64,000 bases of DNA from Candidatus Nitrotoga arctica (GTDB taxonomy: Bacteria; Pseudomonadota; Gammaproteobacteria; Burkholderiales; Gallionellaceae), in assembly GCF_918378365.1 (NCBI RefSeq), contig NZ_OU912926.1, forward strand, positions 2,542,001-2,606,000, given 5' to 3'. Numbering within the stretch: position 1 is the stretch's first letter; every line of letters begins with the position of its first letter. Of this stretch, positions 8,026 through 18,425 are shown piece after piece. The position numbers were made by a program, and so were the translations under genes. The notes under the pieces are model-generated. The model made no database searches. It was not told the origin of the DNA and worked only from the letters and a program-made list of their open reading frames with translations.

Positions 8026-8697
8026 CTACCGGCTCAATATCTGTCCCGGCTTCCAGTTTGCAGACAATCGTTCTGCTTCGGCGCGTTGGACAGAATTCAA
8101 ATTAGTTAAGTCGCGTAATTTTTTCGCATTGTCATTACCATGTGCAACAGCCAAATTGTGCCATGCATAAGCCAACACACCATCCTTTGCCACGCCCTTA
8201 CCATTCTGGTACATCCATCCAAGACTGGTCTGCGCTTGGGCAAGACCCTGCGCTGCCGCTTTTTGATACCATTCCACAGCCTTAGTGGCATCTTTCTTTA
8301 CGCCTTCGCCTGTGAGGTAAATCGACCCGAGTTCAAACTGGGCCTTGGAGTACCCTTGGGCTGCTGCTTTCTGATACCACTCTGCGGCCTTGATCGGGTC
8401 TTTAGCGACGCTAGTCACAGTTTCCCCACTGCCATACATTGCCCCGAGTTCAAACTGAGCCTTGGGGTACCCTTGAGCTGCTGCTTTTTGATACCACTCC
8501 ACGGCCTTGTCGGCATCTACAGTTACACCGATGCCGTTGGCATATACCCATCCTAGGCGGGTCTGAGCGCTGACATCTCCGGCCTCTGCTTGCTTTTGAA
8601 CTTGCTCCAAACTATTTGTTACGGTCGATACTTCTTCTGCTAAAACATAGCCATTCAATGTCAAAAGCAAGGTCACAAACTGTACAATTATTCTCAT
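8026..8697 (-). CDS. Exported Sel1-repeat protein
   Basis: The 223-residue protein starts with a signal peptide (M-R-I-I-V-Q-F-V-T-L-L-L-T-L-N-G-Y-V-L-A). It has four Sel1 repeats containing nearly identical A-V-E-W-Y-Q-K-A-A-A-Q-G units, then the same V-W/A-W-x-N-L-A-V and K-K-L-R-D tail as its downstream neighbour. The near-identity of its internal repeats points to recent repeat expansion. About 260 bases separate the two genes, so they may be transcribed separately. Function is unknown beyond the scaffold role of the family. Confidence 0.9.
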   Translation of the reverse strand: MRIIVQFVTLLLTLNGYVLAEEVSTVTNSLEQVQKQAEAGDVSAQTRLGWVYANGIGVTVDADKAVEWYQKAAAQGYPKAQFELGAMYGSGETVTSVAKDPIKAAEWYQKAAAQGYSKAQFELGSIYLTGEGVKKDATKAVEWYQKAAAQGLAQAQTSLGWMYQNGKGVAKDGVLAYAWHNLAVAHGNDNAKKLRDLTNLNSVQRAEAERLSANWKPGQILSR

Positions 8698-8965
8698 ATT
8701 GGCCCCATCGTTATTACGTTATAGAAAATGCTGCCGCATGCACTACCTTCCCAACTTGCTTTGAGTAAGTTACTTCAATATAGTTCGCAGGCAATAATTG
8801 TCAAGAGCTAATTTACATGCCTGTAGCAAGCAAAAAAAATGTTCAAGTGTGAAATAAAAAGCAAGTTTTATTTTAAGATAAACAATCTAAATTCACACTG
8901 ACCATTACTACGTAGTTAATGTAAATGACGTAGCACAGGTGCACTAAAAAAACTTGGTATTTCCA

Positions 8966-10003
8966 TCAACTGAATAGCGTGCGCAGTTTCCCGGCATCAG
9001 GTTGGTGAATCACTCCCTTTTCGGTAATCAGCGCTGTAACCAATTCTGCAGGTGTAATATCAAACGAAGGGTTACGTATCTGCACACCCTGCGCAGCCCA
9101 GTGGAAATCTCGAAAGCCTTTTACCTCATCTGCATGACGTTCTTCGATGGGAATATCCACACCGCTTGTGATAGACATGTCTATCGTGGAAAGCGGACAG
9201 GCTACATAGAAAGGAATGTGGTGGCGTTGTGCCAGCACGGCGACCATATAGGTGCCAATCTTGTTAGCGACATCGCCATTCGCGGCTACGCGATCCGTAC
9301 CGACCACTACGGCATCCACTTCGCCGCGACTCATCATGTAGCCAGCCATATTATCAGTGATGAGGGTCACCGGAATTTTTTCCTGCACCATCTCCCATGC
9401 GGTCAGGCGCGCACCTTGTAGGAAAGGACGTGTTTCGTCAGCAATAACGGAAATTTTTTTCCCTGCCTCCACAGCGGACCGAATGACACCCAACGCAGTG
9501 CCATGGCCAGCTGTAGCCAGCGCTCCGGCATTGCAATGAGTCAATACATGTGCACCGTCCCGCAACAATTCGGCACCGTGCGACCCCAGAGCGCGATTGA
9601 TGCGAATATCTTCGGCAAAAATCTCATGCGCCTCGGCCAACAGGCACATAGCTACTTGCCTGTTGGATTCATTCGATACGCTTTGCCATACCTGCTTCAT
9701 GCGGGCTAACGCCCAAAACAAATTGACCGCAGTCGGCCTGCTTTGAGCCAGCGTATTAAAACCTTCATTCATCCCACGCTGGAAGGATTCATCCGTAACA
9801 GAAAGCAAACGCAGTGCCTCCAGCGCCACGCCGTAGGCTGCTGCCACGCCGATGGCTGGAGCGCCACGCACCACCATACTGCGGATACCTTCGGCCACAG
9901 CAGCGGCAGAGTCATATGACAAGTAAATAAACGTCGCAGGCAAAACGCGCTGATCTATCATCTCCAGCACACCATCCGACCAACGCAGAGTTTCAACTTT
10001 CAT
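8966..10003 (-). CDS. mtnA: Methylthioribose-1-phosphate isomerase
   Basis: MtnA converts 5-methylthioribose-1-phosphate (or 5-deoxyribose-1-phosphate) into the ribulose-1-phosphate form. The 345-residue protein shows R-G-A-P-A-I-G-V-A near the start, the catalytic Cys in T-H-C-N-A-G-A-L-A-T, and the catalytic Asp in G-T-D-R-V-A-A-N-G-D-V-A-N-K-I-G-T. The ATG at 10003 follows GAGG with six bases between; an in-frame TTG at 10015 is less likely. It is the last gene of the mtnP-aldolase-apt-mtnA set, whose order matches a short nucleoside-salvage route. The upstream enzyme MtnP supplies its substrate and the class II aldolase would consume its product. Confidence 0.95.
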   Translation of the reverse strand: MKVETLRWSDGVLEMIDQRVLPATFIYLSYDSAAAVAEGIRSMVVRGAPAIGVAAAYGVALEALRLLSVTDESFQRGMNEGFNTLAQSRPTAVNLFWALARMKQVWQSVSNESNRQVAMCLLAEAHEIFAEDIRINRALGSHGAELLRDGAHVLTHCNAGALATAGHGTALGVIRSAVEAGKKISVIADETRPFLQGARLTAWEMVQEKIPVTLITDNMAGYMMSRGEVDAVVVGTDRVAANGDVANKIGTYMVAVLAQRHHIPFYVACPLSTIDMSITSGVDIPIEERHADEVKGFRDFHWAAQGVQIRNPSFDITPAELVTALITEKGVIHQPDAGKLRTLFS

Positions 10004-10108
10004 AGGGTGCCTCAAAAATTGCCATTCCCATTATCGTAATTATCCAGTTTGTAATTTCTCTGGACTACTACCCTTATTGAATGACAGCAATCACAATTGT
10101 GCAGGTGT

Positions 10109-10636
10109 TCAGTCACCCTCAAATTCACACAGCGCAAACACACTGTAGCCAAGTTTCTCTAAGCGCTTACGTCCACCAACATCGGGTAGATCAATGACAA
10201 AACAGCATTCAACAATTTGGCCACCAATCTTCTCAATCAGCCTGGTTGCCGCCTCCGCCGTACCGCCAGTAGCAATTAGATCATCCACAAGCAATACCCT
10301 TTCGCCTGAAGTAATCGCATCGGTATGAACTTCAATACGGTCAGTACCATATTCCAGTTCGTAGTCATGCCCTATAGTTTCTGCCGGCAACTTGCCTTGT
10401 TTACGAATCGGCACAAAACCTTTACCCAAAGCATAAGCCAGCGGCGCTCCTACGATAAAACCTCGCGCTTCAATACCCATCACCTTGTCGATTTCCATAT
10501 CAGCATAACGACGTACCAACTCGTTTATGGTGATCCTGAAACCTATCGGATCCTTAAGGAGGGAAGTGATATCGCGAAACATGATATTCGGCTTGGGATA
10601 GTGCGGAATGGTGCGAATAAGAGATTTGATAGGCAT
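10109..10636 (-). CDS. apt: Adenine phosphoribosyltransferase
   Basis: Apt joins adenine to PRPP to make AMP. The 175-residue protein has the PRPP-binding loop [14 protein letters not shown] at about residues 118-131, the I-E-A-R-G-F family motif near 57, and the [10 protein letters not shown]-terminal signature. It lies 14 bases downstream of the aldolase gene. In this operon it would recycle the adenine released by MtnP from methylthioadenosine or 5'-deoxyadenosine. Confidence 0.96.
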   Translation of the reverse strand: MPIKSLIRTIPHYPKPNIMFRDITSLLKDPIGFRITINELVRRYADMEIDKVMGIEARGFIVGAPLAYALGKGFVPIRKQGKLPAETIGHDYELEYGTDRIEVHTDAITSGERVLLVDDLIATGGTAEAATRLIEKIGGQIVECCFVIDLPDVGGRKRLEKLGYSVFALCEFEGD

Positions 10637-10650
10637 ATATCTTCAGGTTG

Positions 10651-11295
10651 TTAGGTGCATTTTTTGTAATCGACAAATTTTTCTTGCACGTCGTGCATTT
10701 GTTGCGACGTAAGAATGTGCGGTTCACCTGCCTGCAAAGCGCGCCAGTACAATTCGCACAAAAATTCGACCTCGATGGTTACCGTCAACGCATCCGTTAA
10801 ATCAGAGCCCAGCGCAATCATGCCGTGGTTAGCCAGCAAGCAGGCTTTACGACCCTCCAGCGCGGACAATGCATAGTCTGAAAGCGTCTGTTCGCCAAAC
10901 AACGCATAGGGTGTGCAACGGATCGTATTGCCGCCCGCCGCGGCGATCATGTAATGCACGGGTGGAACATCCTTGCGCAAACAGGCCAACGTGGTGGCAA
11001 ACGCTGAATGCGTGTGGATGACAGCGCCCACGTCAGGACGGTTGGCTAGAATGTCACGATGGAAGCGCCACTCGCTGGTGGGCTTACCACCACACAAAAC
11101 ATTGCCATTCAAATCCATACGGACCATGTCGGCGGGGGTCATTTTCGCCACCGACATCGCAGACGGCGTAATCAATATGCCATCACCACAACGCACGGCC
11201 GCATTGCCGGAAGTACCGCGATTCAAACCTTGATCGAGCAAACGCTGGGACGCATCCAGTAACTCTAGGCGCAGGCCATCTTCCCCGGATGACAT
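10651..11295 (-). CDS. Class II aldolase, FucA-like (probable Ald2)
   Basis: The 214-residue protein resembles L-fuculose-phosphate aldolase in length and sequence. It has the L-G/N-x-G-T-S-G-N phosphate loop (about 24-31), catalytic Glu75 in S-E-W-R-F-H, zinc ligands His94, His96 and His157, and Y-M-I-A-A-A-G-G-N (115-123). The neighbours MtnP and MtnA, and no fucose genes, suggest it acts as the DHAP-shunt aldolase. That enzyme splits 5-methylthio- or 5-deoxyribulose-1-phosphate into DHAP and an aldehyde. The alternative is MtnB dehydratase of the methionine salvage pathway, but mtnC, mtnD and mtnE are not nearby. Its ATG overlaps the mtnP stop codon (TGATG). Confidence 0.85.
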   Translation of the reverse strand: MSSGEDGLRLELLDASQRLLDQGLNRGTSGNAAVRCGDGILITPSAMSVAKMTPADMVRMDLNGNVLCGGKPTSEWRFHRDILANRPDVGAVIHTHSAFATTLACLRKDVPPVHYMIAAAGGNTIRCTPYALFGEQTLSDYALSALEGRKACLLANHGMIALGSDLTDALTVTIEVEFLCELYWRALQAGEPHILTSQQMHDVQEKFVDYKKCT

Positions 11296-12182
11296 CAGGG
11301 CTTACCTTTCAACACCCGGCCCGCAATAGCATCCAGCTTTTCAATCATGGCTGCATCGCGCACTTCCGGCGCAGTAATGAGCGCGAATTCCAACGCCGAG
11401 CGACAACTACAGGCATCGGCCAGAGCATCAGTGCGCACTTTCGGAATGACATGCTTTACCAGCGTTTTCGCCTTGTCGGCATTTTCGGCGAGTATCTTGA
11501 TGATCTGCCCTACCGTTACATGCTCATGATCGGGATGCCAACAATCATAGTCAGTGACCATCGCCACGGTGGCGTAACACAACTCTGCCTCACGGGCGAG
11601 CTTAGCCTCTGGCATGTTGGTCATGCCAATTACATCGCACCCCCAAGTACGATAGAGATTCGATTCAGCCAGACTCGAAAACTGCGGCCCTTCCATAACC
11701 AGATAAGTACCGCCACGAACGATAGGGATATTTGCCTCTTTCGCGGCCATCTCAATATGATCACCCAGCCTTTTGCAAACAGGGTAGGCCATAGAAACAT
11801 GCGCCACCAATCCCGTGCCAAAAAAAGACTTATTGCGCGCAAAAGTACGATCGATAAATTGATCAACAATCACGAACGTGCCCGGCGGCAAGTCTTCGCG
11901 CAAGGAACCAACGGCGCTAACTGAAATGACATCGGTCACCCCTACCCGCTTCAGCACGTCGATATTGGCGTGAAAATTAATTTCGGTCGGAGGAATTCTG
12001 TGTCCGCGACCATGACGGGGCAAAAACACAATATTGTGACCGTCCAGTTCACCGAACAATAACTCGCTGGACGGTTCGCCGAACGGCGAAGTGACCTTTT
12101 CCCAGCGCTTGTTGGTCAACCCGGCAATGTCGTAAATCCCGCTGCCGCCGATGATGCCGATTCTTTCTGGTACATGGATCAT
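11295..12182 (-). CDS. mtnP: S-methyl-5'-thioadenosine phosphorylase
   Basis: MtnP cleaves methylthioadenosine with phosphate to adenine and methylthioribose-1-phosphate. The 295-residue protein starts with I-G-I-I-G-G-S-G-I-Y and holds the family motifs F-L-P-R-H-G-R-G-H, M-E-G-P-Q-F-S-S and N-M-P-E-A-K-L-A-R-E-A-E-L-C-Y. It is the first gene of the salvage operon. Its first 19 codons and upstream control region are part of a 196-base repeat whose second copy lies beside nadE, where a dead 5' fragment of this gene survives. Confidence 0.95.
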   Translation of the reverse strand: MIHVPERIGIIGGSGIYDIAGLTNKRWEKVTSPFGEPSSELLFGELDGHNIVFLPRHGRGHRIPPTEINFHANIDVLKRVGVTDVISVSAVGSLREDLPPGTFVIVDQFIDRTFARNKSFFGTGLVAHVSMAYPVCKRLGDHIEMAAKEANIPIVRGGTYLVMEGPQFSSLAESNLYRTWGCDVIGMTNMPEAKLAREAELCYATVAMVTDYDCWHPDHEHVTVGQIIKILAENADKAKTLVKHVIPKVRTDALADACSCRSALEFALITAPEVRDAAMIEKLDAIAGRVLKGKP

Positions 12183-12321
12183 GGTTGTCCGTAATTATTT
12201 TATATTTACAGGCAGATTGAAACAGGAAGTACAGTTTTATTCAAGACAATGAATGCTTGCCCACGCGATTGCCTTTAACAAACGTTGGTATGATACCCAT
12301 CCATTTCCTACTTGAACTCTG
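12126..12321. repeat. 196-bp direct repeat, copy 1 (mtnP side)
   Basis: This segment aligns without gaps to 13451-13646 (constant offset of 1325), at roughly 90% identity by eye. It spans the first 19 codons of mtnP and the whole region that would once have separated mtnP from nadE. With the second copy it brackets a 1.13 kb insert. Confidence 0.95.
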
Positions 12322-12619
12322 CAAGCGTAGGTTGGCGCTGAGCTTGCGAAGCCCAACACGAAATCAAGTGGGCCAGACTTGACACAACGTTAGGCCGAAT
12401 GCGTGATGTCAAGACTTGACCCAATACTGTTTGGTTAATAAAAATAAGTTAAATAAAATCAACTTACTGAACAGAAAAAACACTCCGTCAAACGCGCTAT
12501 CCGAACAGTATTGAGACTTGACCCCTTTATTATTGAGTGGTGGTTGATGATTTCGAACGTAGAGTTAACCAGCCGCGCTTTTGACGGTCTGGTTGAACGT
12601 GGAGTTGATGGTCATACGT
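12322..12619. other. Non-coding part of the insert
   Basis: This stretch starts with a GTAGGTTGG...AAGCCCAAC short palindrome, then copy 1 of the 45-base repeat. Next come an inverted pair AATACTGTT (12423-12431) and AACAGTATT (about 12505-12513), and a second CTTGACCCCTTTATTA motif. It is a patchwork of REP-like pieces rather than coding sequence. Confidence 0.6.
12378..12422 (+). repeat. 45-bp REP-like repeat, copy 1
   Basis: Identical to 13399-13443 except for two positions. It contains an inverted repeat CTTGACA/TGTCAAG (12378-12384, 12407-12413) and a GTTAGGC core (12389-12395) like that of an integron attC site. GCCCAAC at 12351-12357 and a TCAAGT/ACTTGA pair complete an attC-like but very short layout. 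Confidence 0.8.
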
Positions 12620-13378
12620 TTACTGGACGAGTCCGATTCGTCGCACCTCAGTTTCGGTAGCCATAACGATGCACTCCACTTCGCACGCCATCGCGCCGAG
12701 AATGTGTGCCGCTGGATATCCGCGAATAACCTCGATTTCGTCAAAAGATACACAGTAGGCACCATTAACGTTGTACTCAATTTTCGCATCATTAGAAGTG
12801 ACAGCAAATACGACCTCATTTTTTCTGCGATCCCAGATTGGTGGCGGGATGCGGCAGTCACCGCCAGACCCACGAATTTTCAAGTTCATGTTACTGAGAA
12901 ACTGGCAGGCCGGAACAAGAAGCCTATGTTTGTTAATGTTATTAGCTTTGTTGAGTGCCCAGATCAGGTCATTCCCTCCCTGATAAGGCTGGAACCCGCG
13001 AAAGATCGCAACAATCTCACTAGGGATATTTTTGCAATTCATCGTAATAATGCTTTCGAGATTCATTGCATCGTCGCCGATGGGAAAGTATGCCTTTCTA
13101 GGATCACCCACGCCAGCCGCGACAGCGACTGCGTATCCGGCTTGATCAAGCGCGGCTCTGAGATTTTCGAGCGCGTCTGCGGCGATTTCCCCGAAGCTGT
13201 CGGGGATTGTGGTGCTGAATTTGATCTTATGAAGTTGGTCAATGCCATTAGTGTCGGTCTCAACAGCATGGGAGCATGGGTAATCCACAAGGAATTTATT
13301 GATCCTTCCATTGAGGTCGTGGATGTGTACCTTAGCGCGAGAGATGCGGCGCTTTGAGCTGTTGAATGGGTCAGTCAT
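12620..13378 (-). CDS. Hypothetical accessory protein in an insertion
   Basis: About 252 residues, soluble, no signal peptide and no catalytic motif that I recognise. It has an A-D-A-L-E-N-L-R-A-A-L-D-Q motif near residue 75, followed by K-A-Y-F-P-I and N-K-A-N-N-I-N-K-H-R. Proteins of this general type occur as unnamed genes in mobile gene cassettes; that link is my recollection, not a search. The ATG at 13378 gives M-T-D-P-F-N-S-S-K-R-R; an in-frame start at 13408 is possible. Neither has a good ribosome-binding site. The gene lies inside the repeat-flanked insert, and the opposite-strand frame (12581-13357) is taken as its shadow. Confidence 0.7.
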   Translation of the reverse strand: MTDPFNSSKRRISRAKVHIHDLNGRINKFLVDYPCSHAVETDTNGIDQLHKIKFSTTIPDSFGEIAADALENLRAALDQAGYAVAVAAGVGDPRKAYFPIGDDAMNLESIITMNCKNIPSEIVAIFRGFQPYQGGNDLIWALNKANNINKHRLLVPACQFLSNMNLKIRGSGGDCRIPPPIWDRRKNEVVFAVTSNDAKIEYNVNGAYCVSFDEIEVIRGYPAAHILGAMACEVECIVMATETEVRRIGLVQ

Positions 13379-13398
13379 AAAAATCAAAGAGATCAAGT

Positions 13399-13443
13399 CT
13401 TGACACAACGTTAGGCCGGATGCGTGATGTCAAGGCTTGACCC
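13399..13443 (+). repeat. 45-bp REP-like repeat, copy 2
   Basis: Second copy of the 12378-12422 repeat, in direct orientation, differing at two positions. It sits between the accessory gene and copy 2 of the 196-base repeat. Its GTTAGGC core is at 13410-13416. Confidence 0.8.
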
Positions 13444-13450
13444 CTTTATT

Positions 13451-13646
13451 AATGTCGTAAATCCCGCTGCCGCCGATTATGCCGATTCTTTCTGGTACAT
13501 GAATCATACTTGTCCGTAATCGTTTTATGTTTACAAGCGGATTGAAACAGGAAGTACAATTTTATTCAAGGCAATGAATGCTAGCCCACGCTATTGCCTT
13601 TAGCAAACGTTGGTATGATAGCCATCCATTACCTACTTGAACTCTG
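13451..13646. repeat. 196-bp direct repeat, copy 2 (nadE side)
   Basis: Gap-free duplicate of 12126-12321. It ends nine bases before the nadE ATG, so nadE keeps a full copy of the ancestral upstream region while mtnP keeps the other. Confidence 0.95.
13452..13507 (-). pseudogene. 5' fragment of mtnP left by duplication
   Basis: The minus strand from 13507 encodes the first 19 residues of MtnP (M-I-H-V-P-E-R-I-G-I-I-G-G-S-G-I-Y-D-I). It then runs into the insert as N-K-G-V-K-P and stops. A transcript from the duplicated mtnP promoter would read into the back of the insert. Confidence 0.9.
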
Positions 13647-13654
13647 AACTCAAT

Positions 13655-15639
<1,985 letters not shown>

Positions 15640-15850
15640 GATTTTCGTTCATTCTCTTCGCAATACATTAAAAATCTCAAATCGGACGAATTCTCGATGA
15701 AGGGTGGAAACCTCTGATCTGAATGCGGTAACGTGTTAAATAATTCTGGATCTTTTAAAATTTGCACGCAAATACAAGCCATGCACTCTTCCGAATAGTC
15801 GAGAAATCCAGTAAAGTAGTTGCCCGCCATAACCAATAAGAGCAAAACCG

Positions 15851-16081
15851 ATGAGTACAAAAGGGCAACAATTACAAGACCCGTTCCTGAATGCACTACG
15901 TAAGGAACATGTGCAGGTCGCCATTTATCTGGTAAATGGCATCAAATTGCAAGGTCAGGTCGAATCATTCGACCAGTATGTAGTACTCCTGAAGAACACA
16001 ATCACACAAATGGTTTACAAGCACGCCATTTCCACCATTGTTCCCGCACGCGCCATAACCATTCCATTTGATGCTGAGTAA
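15851..16081 (+). CDS. hfq: RNA chaperone Hfq
   Basis: Hfq hexamers pair small RNAs with mRNAs. The 76-residue protein has the full Sm1 region (D-P-F-L-N-A-L-R-K) and the Sm2 motif [10 protein letters not shown], with almost no C-terminal tail, typical of betaproteobacteria. Its stop codon overlaps the hflX start (TAATG), so the two are probably co-translated. The 210 bases upstream of hfq hold no gene; a minus-strand frame there is discounted. Confidence 0.97.
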   Translation: MSTKGQQLQDPFLNALRKEHVQVAIYLVNGIKLQGQVESFDQYVVLLKNTITQMVYKHAISTIVPARAITIPFDAE

Positions 16082-17199
16082 TGCACAAAAGCACTGCGGT
16101 AATTAACACGGCAGTATTAGTCAGCCTGGATTTTGGTGCGCCGGATTATGCAGAAAGCCTTGAGGAATTGCGACTGCTGGCAGAAAGTGCAGGTGTGCGT
16201 TGCATCGCATTAGTGGAAGGGCGGCGGCATCGTCCTGATGCGTCATTATTTGCGGGGAGCGGTAAGGTGGATGAAATCTCCGCCATTGTCGAACAGAACG
16301 ACGTTCCGCTGGTTATTTTTAACCACGACTTGTCCCCTGCGCAAATGCGCAATCTGACCGCTAGAATTAAGGCTCGTGTGATTGACCGCACCATGCTGAT
16401 CCTGGATATCTTTGCCTTGCGCGCTCAAAGCCATGAAGGTAAGGTACAGGTGGAACTGGCCCAGCTTAAATATCTTTCCACACGTTTGGTCGGGATGAAT
16501 ACCGACATGGGCCAACAGAAATACGCAGTAGGTGCTCGCGGTCCAGGCGAAACACAGTTGGAACTGGATAGACGCAAACTGGATAAACGTGTAGTTTTAT
16601 TGAAAGAGCGCCTAGAGAAGCTTCATCGCCATCGCCAAGTGCTACGCCGGTCACGTACACGATCAGATGTGTTATCGGTATCTATCGTTGGCTACACTAA
16701 CGCGGGCAAGTCTACTTTATTTAATAAATTGACCCACTCGAATGCATATGTTGCAGATCAGTTGTTTGCCACGCTCGATACAACTGCTCGGCGCGTATAT
16801 ATCGAGGGATCGGGTCAGGTGGTATTGTCAGATACGGTAGGCTTCATTCGTCATCTGCCGCATAGTTTAATTGCAGCCTTTCGCAGCACATTAGACGAAA
16901 CGGCGCAGGCCGATTTGCTACTGCATGTAGTGGATGCAAACAGCTCGGAACGGTTTGATCAGATAGCTGAAGTTAATAAAGTATTGCTGGAAATTGGCGC
17001 ACAGCATATCCCGCAGATTTTGATATTCAATAAGATTGATTTACAGGATTTACCGGCGGGTGTGCAACGTGACGATTATGCTAGAATTGCGCGCATTTAT
17101 TTGAGCGCTAAAACTGGCGCAGGTATAGATGAATTGCGTACGGCGTTGGCGGAAGTATGTAATACCCGAACACAATGGGATGTCCCTGCAACTAAATAA
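16081..17199 (+). CDS. hflX: Ribosome-splitting GTPase HflX
   Basis: HflX binds and splits stalled ribosomes. The 372-residue protein has an N-terminal HflX domain (G-S-G-K-V-D-E-I, then P-G-E-T-Q-L-E-L-D-R-R). Its GTPase domain has G1 G-Y-T-N-A-G-K-S-T, G3 D-T-V-G-F-I and G4 N-K-I-D. It lies between hfq and hflKC, the conserved arrangement. Confidence 0.97.
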   Translation: MHKSTAVINTAVLVSLDFGAPDYAESLEELRLLAESAGVRCIALVEGRRHRPDASLFAGSGKVDEISAIVEQNDVPLVIFNHDLSPAQMRNLTARIKARVIDRTMLILDIFALRAQSHEGKVQVELAQLKYLSTRLVGMNTDMGQQKYAVGARGPGETQLELDRRKLDKRVVLLKERLEKLHRHRQVLRRSRTRSDVLSVSIVGYTNAGKSTLFNKLTHSNAYVADQLFATLDTTARRVYIEGSGQVVLSDTVGFIRHLPHSLIAAFRSTLDETAQADLLLHVVDANSSERFDQIAEVNKVLLEIGAQHIPQILIFNKIDLQDLPAGVQRDDYARIARIYLSAKTGAGIDELRTALAEVCNTRTQWDVPATK

Positions 17200-17219
17200 T
17201 TGATTAAATAGGATGAGTT

Positions 17220-18425
17220 ATGGGATTGAATGACCCCCAATGGGGCAACAAAAACGGTGGCGGCCCACCAGACATAGAAGCAGTGTTGCGCGATATCAAT
17301 AAAAAAATCTCCGCACTGTTCGGCAACAAGGGCGGTGGCACCGGAAACACTGGCGGTGGAAACAACTCTAATAAATTCAATGCCAGCATCGGCTTGATTG
17401 CAGTGGTAGTTGCACTGATCTGGATCGCTAGCGGGTTTTACATCGTGGACGCTAGTCAGCGCGGCGTGGTGTTACGTTTCGGTAGTTTTGTCGAGACCAC
17501 TCAGCCCGGCCCACGCTGGCATATGCCATTCCCTATTGAGTCCGTCGAAGTCGTGAACATTAGTCAAGTCAGGACAGTGGAAATCGGTTACCGTGACAAC
17601 GTCAAAAACAAGATTTTAAAAGAGTCGCTGATGTTGACCGATGATGAAAATATTATCGATATTCAATTCGCTGTTCAATACTTCTTGAAAGACCCAGGCG
17701 AATACTTGTTTAATAACCGCGCACCGGATGAGAATGTACGTCAAGCGGCAGAAACCTCAATACGTGAAATCGTTGGCAAAAACAAGATGGACTTCGTGCT
17801 GTACGAAGGACGCGAACAGGTAGCTGCGGCCACTACCAAACTCGCCCAAGACATTTTGGATCGCTATAAATCCGGGATCCTGTTGAGCAAAGTTACCATG
17901 CAAAATGCGCAACCGCCTGAACAAGTGCAGGCCGCATTCGACGATGCGGTTAAAGCGGGACAGGACAGGGAGCGCCAGAAGAACGAAGGCCAGGCTTACG
18001 CCAATGATGTAATACCGAGAGCAAAGGGTGCCGCGGCACGTCTGATGCAGGAGGCCGAAGGTTATCGCCAGCGCGTGATCGCGAGTGCCGAGGGTGATGC
18101 CAGCCGCTTCCAACAAGTGCTGCTGGAATATGAGAAAGCACCTGTTGTTACTCGTGAACGCATGTATATCGACATGATGCAACAAATTTTGACCAGCACA
18201 AGTAAAGTGATGGTGGATCAGAAGAATGGTAACAACCTGCTGTACCTGCCGTTGGACAAGTTGATTCAAAGCACAGCGCAGGGTGGCCTACCTTTACCGG
18301 AAACACAAGCAGCGGGCCATATTGATCAACAAGCGGCTTCGTCTGCACCGATAAATGAAAGTGCGGCACTCATGCCGCGCGCACGCGAGGAATTACGCGG
18401 CCGCAACAGGGAGGCACGTCAATGA
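17220..18425 (+). CDS. hflK: HflK, modulator of FtsH protease
   Basis: HflK and HflC form a membrane complex around the FtsH protease. The 401-residue protein has a Gly/Asn-rich cytoplasmic N-terminus (about residues 1-52), one transmembrane segment (56-76) and a SPFH/prohibitin domain, then a long helical region and a polar tail. The stop overlaps the hflC start by four bases (ATGA). FtsH itself is encoded at 60-62 kb in this window. Confidence 0.96.
   Translation: MGLNDPQWGNKNGGGPPDIEAVLRDINKKISALFGNKGGGTGNTGGGNNSNKFNASIGLIAVVVALIWIASGFYIVDASQRGVVLRFGSFVETTQPGPRWHMPFPIESVEVVNISQVRTVEIGYRDNVKNKILKESLMLTDDENIIDIQFAVQYFLKDPGEYLFNNRAPDENVRQAAETSIREIVGKNKMDFVLYEGREQVAAATTKLAQDILDRYKSGILLSKVTMQNAQPPEQVQAAFDDAVKAGQDRERQKNEGQAYANDVIPRAKGAAARLMQEAEGYRQRVIASAEGDASRFQQVLLEYEKAPVVTRERMYIDMMQQILTSTSKVMVDQKNGNNLLYLPLDKLIQSTAQGGLPLPETQAAGHIDQQAASSAPINESAALMPRAREELRGRNREARQ

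Noticed and set aside
3960..8965. A genomic island integrated at tRNA-Lys
   Set aside because: The accessory content beside the tRNA suggests it, but no repeat of the tRNA 3' end and no integrase gene is present.
12581..13357. Long plus-strand reading frame opposite the insert gene
   Set aside because: It mirrors the minus-strand gene, whose translation has a soluble-protein composition and repeated helical motifs. The plus-strand product looks random and lacks a ribosome-binding site.
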